A DNA stretch of 64,000 nt, taken from assembly GCA_030141605.1 (NCBI GenBank), contig JAQGDQ010000108.1, forward strand, positions 250,001 to 314,000, written 5' to 3'. Source of the DNA: Tubiluchus corallicola (Eukaryota; Priapulida; Priapulimorpha; Priapulimorphida; Tubiluchidae). Shown here in pieces: positions 60,301-64,000 of the stretch (position 1 is its first letter; every line of letters begins with the position of its first letter). The translations under genes were made by a program, and so were the position numbers. The notes below the pieces were generated by a model. The model was not told where the DNA came from. It saw only the letters and a list, made by a program, of their open reading frames with translations, and made no database searches.

Positions 60301-61967
60301 TTAGATTTAGTACTTTTCCAATTAAGAGTTCATTTGAAGACCTTAATGACGTCGATTTATGTGGGCACATACACGCGTATTAATAATTTGTTTAATCAGT
60401 TCAATCAAGCTATAATCGTGTGAACATAGGTGTAACTTTTGCTTACATAACAAGGCAAATGTACAATAAGTGAGATTTCTCTTCGTTGGAATACCAAGAC
60501 AGGAAAGCGGAACAGTTACTAATTACTTAGACTAGTTATATGTACAGGTTACGTGCTAGCTTCCACGTTAATGAGTTACAGGTGCGCAGCTAGAAGCACA
60601 GATAATCAATATTATCTTACATTGTATTATTACATATTACATATTATCAATATTGTTGCCTATTGTATCTTACATTTCGTATATAAAACGAGGCAGTTAC
60701 AATTGCTTTGAACGGAATTTATGGGTGATTCCAACACTTTTCTATTTTTTCAAAAACACTGACAATCATGAAATTAAATTGGCAGCACTAAAATCCCCCG
60801 GGAGTCGTAATCTGACTGAACCGTTTCTTACTGGCATGGGGCCTGACCCGATCGTAATAGCAGTGGCATCTTAGTTTCATATACAGACTAAATAGAGGAA
60901 ATTCCCAGAAAATGAAATTATAAGAAGCGATTTTGACATCTACTCTAGAATTGTTGGACAGAAGCCATCCATTTCTGTAACTTTCTTTTCAAAAATGGCC
61001 GCCACGCAAATCGAAATTGTGCCGATCATGCAATTTTATTAGCTGTTTCACTTAAAGATCTATTATAAAAACAAAAGATATATTACTTTTATTAATTTGA
61101 CCTTTTTGAATCTAACAAAACTGCTAGATTGCTCGATGGGCTCTAGCATTGTACAAGTTTCATATATTTTATGCAAAATTAGTAAGTTTTTTATCATTCT
61201 GCTAGATTATATATGTCAGGAATCCCGCGACCATTTTGTTTTTTTATTAGACTGTTCAGGTCCCATTGCATACTTTTCGGTGACTAGTAGCAGCTAAGTC
61301 GAATTAATAATTTGCTTTTCGTTTTTGTTACACATCTCTAAGTGAAATCAGCATAATTTCATTTTGTGGCAGCCATTTTGAAAACGGCGGCTATTTTTGA
61401 AGTAAAAGCGAAAGAAATGTATTCCTTAGGCCCAAACACCCTAGAATAGACGTTTCATAATTGCCTCTTGATATTTTCTGGGACTATTTGATTCTTTTGA
61501 TTTATATTGTTTGTCCAAAAATATACGTTGTTGATCATTTAATTTTTTGCGTTTTTTGGCCCTTTTCTGCTAACTTTTGAAACTTGCAACAGTTTTTTTC
61601 CGATTCGTCATAGTCAAATTGACGAGACTTGTTGCCCACTTTCAGAAAAAAGGATTCCACTTTTCTGAATATTTGTCTAGTCTAATACATAAATTACCGC
61701 TGCCACTTACATGCCTCTGTTAAGGTAGTAGTTATCCTAGTAGTACAAAAGAACAACATGCCAATAACATCTTAATTGCTTAATCAGTCATTACGACGAC
61801 TGCTCTGCGTTTGGCTTCAGTAGTTAATTATAGCTAGTCGTTTTTGTTTATCTGCAGGTTATCGTAAACTATATGAAGCCAGATTATTACGTCTGTACCA
61901 TAATGCCAGTATTGAAATACACCGGGTTTGCACTGCTGTATGGAGCGCTATTATTAAAGACTTGGAG
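45795..61967 (+). CDS. GPR158/GPR179-like class C orphan receptor, 5' part (7 exons, 3' end beyond window)
   Basis: Spliced reading of seven exons gives 460 codons plus two bases: 45795-45876, 54836-55289, 55430-55630, 56028-56154, 57605-57943, 59484-59552 and 61858-61967. All introns are GT-AG and every junction is in phase (phases 1, 2, 2, 0, 0, then 2 at the open end). Order of parts: signal peptide (1-20), Cache-type ligand-binding domain (about 30-280), cysteine-rich EGF-like region (283-364), TM1 (about 373-395), TM2 (about 408-420) and TM3 (about 438-456). GPR158 is known as a plasma-membrane metabotropic glycine receptor that partners RGS7-Gbeta5. Whether this relative binds glycine is unknown, but a Ser-Arg pair (100-101, in FSMSRANIES) stands where I would expect the ligand-binding Ser-Arg. 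The rest of the 7TM and the cytoplasmic tail lie beyond 64000. It could equally be orthologous to both vertebrate genes or an invertebrate paralogue. Confidence 0.88.
46107..46271. repeat. Three 16-bp palindromes in about 50-bp repeat units
   Basis: GCATTATATATAATGC (46107-46122) and GCATTTTATAAAATGC (46175-46190) are perfect palindromes. GCATTTTATATAATGC (46256-46271) is off by one pair. Each is preceded by a TCCTGAG/TCCTAG/TCTGGG word, and a TTAGGCAA.GTG-like word follows each (AGAGCATGTG in the third), so the whole unit is repeated. Related partial or inverted copies lie near 46035-46050 and 47430-47510. Confidence 0.75.
48733..49271 (+). repeat. Interspersed repeat B, copy 2
   Basis: Collinear with 37541-38042. 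Contains a TGACGTCA at about 49110 that the other copy lacks. Sits inside receptor intron 1. Confidence 0.85.
49560..50323. mobile_element. Possible hAT-like element
   Basis: The left end CAGGCCTCGATTAG and the right end, read inward, CAGGGCCGGATTAG agree at about 12 of 15 positions. Right of centre there are GGGGCCC and GGGCCCTT words. The flanking 8-mers (GATCTACT and TCTAATTC) do not match, so the boundaries or the call may be wrong. Confidence 0.35.
50324..54700. other. Intron 1 sequence, nothing recognised
   Basis: AT-rich intronic DNA with no supported exon or repeat copy. TTATCACATTATC-type words cluster at 52960-53095. Confidence 0.45.
54836..55289 (+). CDS. Receptor exon 2: N-terminal half of the Cache domain
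   Basis: Begins after GCTGTTTTTTGCAG and ends CCACG|GTAAGT. Encodes residues 28-179: ALQYVEYVRN helix, WNELAGIAVRSANFFTKLW helix, FSMSRANIES, RAFGCMVAF, and a WW-containing loop. Potential N-glycosylation sites are at Asn59 (NYS) and Asn85 (NGT). The open frame continues upstream through a trinucleotide-rich stretch (54700-54830) that is intron, not protein. The SRAN motif is the part most like GPR158. Confidence 0.88.
55430..55630 (+). CDS. Receptor exon 3: Cache domain core
   Basis: Encodes residues 179-246 with WTNPYFDCGGGDIWMVTYSA, the hallmark Cache-fold strand and turn of this family. The acceptor is chosen by phase: of two AGs seven bases apart (CCAG at 55422 and TTTTAG at 55429), only the second keeps frame with exon 2, restoring CGG. 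Ends TTTAG|GTGAGT in phase 2. Confidence 0.85.
55711..55969. repeat. (GAT/GAC)n array in receptor intron 3
   Basis: About 260 bp of GAT, GAC, GGC and CAC triplets. It generates poly-Asp, poly-Met/Thr and (minus strand) poly-Ser/Ile frames that run into exon 4 but are not protein. Confidence 0.95.
56028..56154 (+). CDS. Receptor exon 4: end of the Cache domain
   Basis: Encodes residues 246-288: GIVGMDIDLSHIDIDQC, an acidic stretch HEDDEPES, and FYGTHKCRPTTE, matching the family pattern G-V-V-x-x-D-I and THKC. The acceptor GTAATAG|T, after a pyrimidine run near 55995-56006, joins AG|T as Ser246 in phase. An in-phase alternative acceptor at 55982 would insert 15 residues and break the usual spacing. 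Ends ACAGAG|GTAACG in phase 0. Confidence 0.82.
56155..57604 (+). other. Receptor intron 4
   Basis: Phase-0 intron. A CTGGAGTCTGAGCTCCAG palindrome (56193-56210) and degenerate GAGTCC/CTCCGA words near 56190-56275, with GAGTCCAGCTCG near 57085, may be ends of a decayed element. The AAT array lies at 57211-57409. Confidence 0.5.
57211..57409. repeat. (AAT)n array with AAC interruptions
   Basis: About 200 bp in receptor intron 4. Confidence 0.95.
57605..57943 (+). CDS. Receptor exon 5: cysteine-rich region and TM1
   Basis: Begins after ATTCCAG with TGT (Cys289), in phase 0. Residues 289-401 hold an EGF-like array (GFVRGAYVCACRDGYHFPD), a spacer, then FDCVPCQEGCATCFDDSPC, the closely spaced cysteines next to the membrane in GPR158-type and other class C receptors. 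TM1 follows: HMFVLVVCILTVAMILVFAA, and the loop TAYHKDVK. Ends GTAAAG|GTAAAA. The open frame continuing to 58012 is intron. Confidence 0.9.
58385..59440. mobile_element. Candidate element with GTTCGGG-rich ends
   Basis: Two G-rich tracts in receptor intron 5, 58385-58535 and 59308-59415, are built of TTCGGG/GTCGGG words on the plus strand in both. They are bracketed by an inverted GATCGAGGTT (58400-58409) and AACCTCGATC (59420-59429). A shared GTTTAG lies just outside each end. The centre is ordinary AT-rich DNA. The tracts could form G-quadruplexes. The class and exact ends are uncertain. Confidence 0.4.
59484..59552 (+). CDS. Receptor exon 6: TM2
   Basis: A 69-bp exon, 23 codons, phase 0 at both ends: VIKGSSPWFLYVMCFGAFLQ then SSQ. 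Preceded by a T-rich tract and TTTAG, followed by GTATAT. The VIKxSSP start is the conserved ICL1/TM2 boundary of class C receptors. Found by family pattern and splice phase, since it is too short for an ORF scan. Confidence 0.85.
59553..60985 (+). other. Receptor intron 6, left part
   Basis: AT-rich, no feature recognised. Confidence 0.5.
60986..61384. mobile_element. Inverted-repeat element with AAAATGGCCGCC ends
   Basis: The left arm (60986-61060), starting TTTTCAAAAATGGCCGCCAC, and the reverse complement of 61334-61384, TTTTCAAAATGGCTGCCAC, align on through GAAATT.TGC and TTTCACTTA.AGAT, with a gap in the right arm. A further partial copy of the motif (AAAAATAGCCGCCG) lies just outside the right end. 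The words match the YY1 core (CAAAATGGCGGC). It is a probable MITE in receptor intron 6. Confidence 0.55.
61858..61967 (+). CDS. Receptor exon 7: TM3
   Basis: Preceded by TTTATCTGCAG. Encodes VIVNYMKPDYYVCTIMPVLK then YTGFALLYGALLLKTW and the first two bases of an Arg codon, before GTAATT (phase 2). Cys437 is the conserved class C TM3 cysteine that pairs with ECL2. GFxLxYGALLLKTWR is the strongly kept TM3/ICL2 motif. The remaining exons are not in the window. Confidence 0.88.
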
Positions 61968-63143
61968 GTAATTTTCTTAGAATTTGCTTAATGAAAACGT
62001 ATCAACTGCCATAGTCACAGTAACGGCAAATGCAATGTACTGACAAGGATAACTGATAGTACGGTAACTCTGCTTAAACTTTCTTGTTAACGGTACTTGT
62101 AATATTGTTGATATCACTCAGTTCAAAAGCATTTTAACGTGTCAGATGGAGAATGCTTCCGACTCCGAGACTGACTGATCTTGAAATGACACTGATAGAT
62201 CGCTTAATGAGAACACAGAAAAGGGATTCTAGGACCACTAAGGATAAAATTGTTAGCTTAGCTTCTGTCTGGTTTTTCTGTAACTCATCATGTAGCTGTA
62301 CTGAAATTAGACACACTAACTTCTCATAATGAGAAAGAAGACAGGGCGATTTTTCATATACTACCCCATTTTCAAGTCATACATTTTAACACAATTAATA
62401 CGATTAATTTCTGATAATCATATAATAGATTCAAAACTTAGTTAACGGCGGGTGAGCTCCAACTATTGATGACATCACAAACTAACATAACACCAAATGC
62501 ATTCCATGATCGTGTTGTACGTGTTTGCAAAAGTGAAAATTGAAGTACATTCCTACTGTAAGAGATTCAGCGTGTTGTACTAAAACTAGGCAAGTTTTAA
62601 GATAAAAATTCAAATTTACCGCTGTGCTCACGCATGAGTTGTCGAACGTGCGTAGTTCGTCACAAACGAACACATCTGAGGTGAGAGGTGCAGCACCTGC
62701 TTTTTGTGCAATGTGTTTCGGAAATGCAGGCGCTAGTGCCCGATTAACTAGCGAATGGCGAAATGCATGTAACAGCGAAGAACTAGTGGCGCTAACGCGA
62801 AATTGTGTTAATAATTCTTTCACGTAAGTCATTTTTGAAAACAATTGTGTGTTCGTTTCAATATTTTAAAGAGCAGATTGTTTTGACCTACAATTTAAGA
62901 TTGGGTCCCGTTTTATTTTAGTCTAAACTCCAGAAAATCTTTTTTATTTTGCTATGTTAATCCGTAGACGCTTCATTGGCTTTTTGTTTCTGTATCACAC
63001 CCGGCACCAGCAGAATAGATTATATATGCACCTAAACCAAAAATAAAAACTTTCTCCCGAGTAGGTCTACGCCCATGGAGAGTGCTGAAAGTCTTAGTAT
63101 TAGTCAAATAGTCAAAAATACGTAAATGGGCAACCGGCAATGA
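61968..63143 (+). other. Receptor intron 7, left part
   Basis: No exon recognised. Overlapping open frames on both strands at 62482-62844 have no known domain. Confidence 0.45.
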
Positions 63144-63350
63144 AATCGCAGAAAAACTTACGGGAAGAAAATCACAATTTTGACTAGAAAATAAGTCACA
63201 GGAAAAAAGTCACAATTAATTTTGTCTAGGATTTGGGTTAGGGTTAGGTGTAGGGTTAAAGTTAGGATTATTTTTTTCCTGCGACTTTTTTCGATGACCT
63301 TTCTCCTGTGACTTTATCTGTGACTTTTTTTACCATGATTTTATTACCTA
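63144..63350. mobile_element. Miniature inverted-arm element with a telomere-like core
   Basis: The left arm (63144-63216) is made of AAGTCACAGGAAAAA-type words, and the right arm (63274-63350) of the inverse CCTGTGACTTTATC/GTGACTTTTTT. Between them lies TTAGGGTTAGGTGTAGGGTT and a decayed continuation (63233-63266). The design is the same as the two foldbacks at 41-45 kb but with a different word and a much shorter centre. Confidence 0.6.
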
Positions 63351-64000
63351 GATTCATAAAATGTACCTAAAATTGAACAAACTCTGAATTGGTATTAAGC
63401 TTCGTTGATACTTTGTTAGTTTTGGTAGTTCTCGTGACTCCTGTTCTTTTATTTCATCTGGTTTTGCTAACTTGTTATTAACCTGTTCAAATCGCTGGCT
63501 TTGTATTCAAGTTTTTTTGAAGTTCGTTACCAATTGTTTGTCAGTTGGTACGTCACTCAACACTCAATCTAGTTATTTTCGCAGGTAATTGTGATCTGCT
63601 TGTTTTTGAATAATGATATCTGTAGTCGACTATCCTTTGGTATAATTGGTTGTTTTTCATATGTCTTTGGATTTTGGGTCATATCTTGGTAATAACTCAT
63701 GCTGATCATTTCAGCCTACTTTCGTGCCATCATTATATGTTTTATATGTTTTCCGTCGTTTTGTTATACGTTATACGTTAATGTCTACAGCAATGTTGAG
63801 GCCACGGCGAAAGCCATTACTAACATTCTTTGCTGCTGACGAGGAGAAGGCAATCATCATCTAACAGATCAGGCTTTCCTTCTTCAGTAGCCAACCTGAG
63901 CTACATCGAAAAAAGCTTAATTAACACATTAAGCTTTTTCACATCTTCCCACTTGGCCGTTCGTAAGCAGCAAATTTTTTCGCGCCGCGAAATTTCTCAC
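63351..64000. other. Intronic sequence to window end
   Basis: No exon seen. The final 19 bp, GCGCCGCGAAATTTCTC then AC, resemble the ends of the MITE-like sequence near 41000 and 42130, so another copy may start here. Confidence 0.35.

Overview
The window is animal nuclear DNA: clearly AT-rich, gene-poor, full of long simple-sequence repeats, with GT-AG introns, old DNA-transposon and LINE remains, and short TTAGGG-type telomere-like runs. Nothing bacterial is present: no dense ORFs, no operons. The receptor family found here (Cache domain, cysteine-rich module, class C 7TM) is metazoan. The size of the introns and intergenic spaces points to an invertebrate with a large, repeat-laden genome. 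I cannot place the phylum from sequence alone.

Two genes can be supported. (1) An intronless minus-strand gene at 10477-11382 encodes a 301-residue coiled-coil protein of the DUF4515 type, closest in pattern to CCDC166. It starts about 155 bp beyond the 3' end of a decayed LINE reverse-transcriptase fragment (11537-12170) on the same strand. (2) The right-hand third is the 5' part of a plus-strand gene for a GPR158/GPR179-like orphan class C receptor. A signal-peptide exon that is too short to stand out as an ORF lies at 45795-45876. A 9-kb intron follows, then six exons (54836-61967) that join in phase and encode the Cache domain, the cysteine-rich region and TM1-TM3. The gene runs off the right edge; 460 codons are in the window.

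Layout: 1-10 kb is intergenic with a long ATTC/TTTC satellite at 6.84-7.19 kb. 10.4-12.7 kb holds the CCDC166-like gene, the LINE remnant and a short element with iterated GGTAC words. 13-29 kb is intergenic, with a lone C2H2 finger ORF and a pair of perfect E-box palindromes. 29-45 kb is repeat-rich: two inverted copies of a 600-bp repeat, a 968-bp segment bounded by perfect 22-bp inverted repeats, long trinucleotide arrays, a hAT-like element with an 8-bp target duplication, a small hAT-like MITE, and two related foldback elements whose arms are built from a degenerate 15-16-bp word. 45.7-64 kb is the receptor gene; its introns hold further repeats, including a third small inverted-arm element with a TTAGGG-like core.

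No multi-gene pathway is visible. The most distinctive feature is the number of unrelated miniature elements that share one design: long inverted arms made of a reiterated short word. They cluster just upstream of, and inside, the receptor gene.
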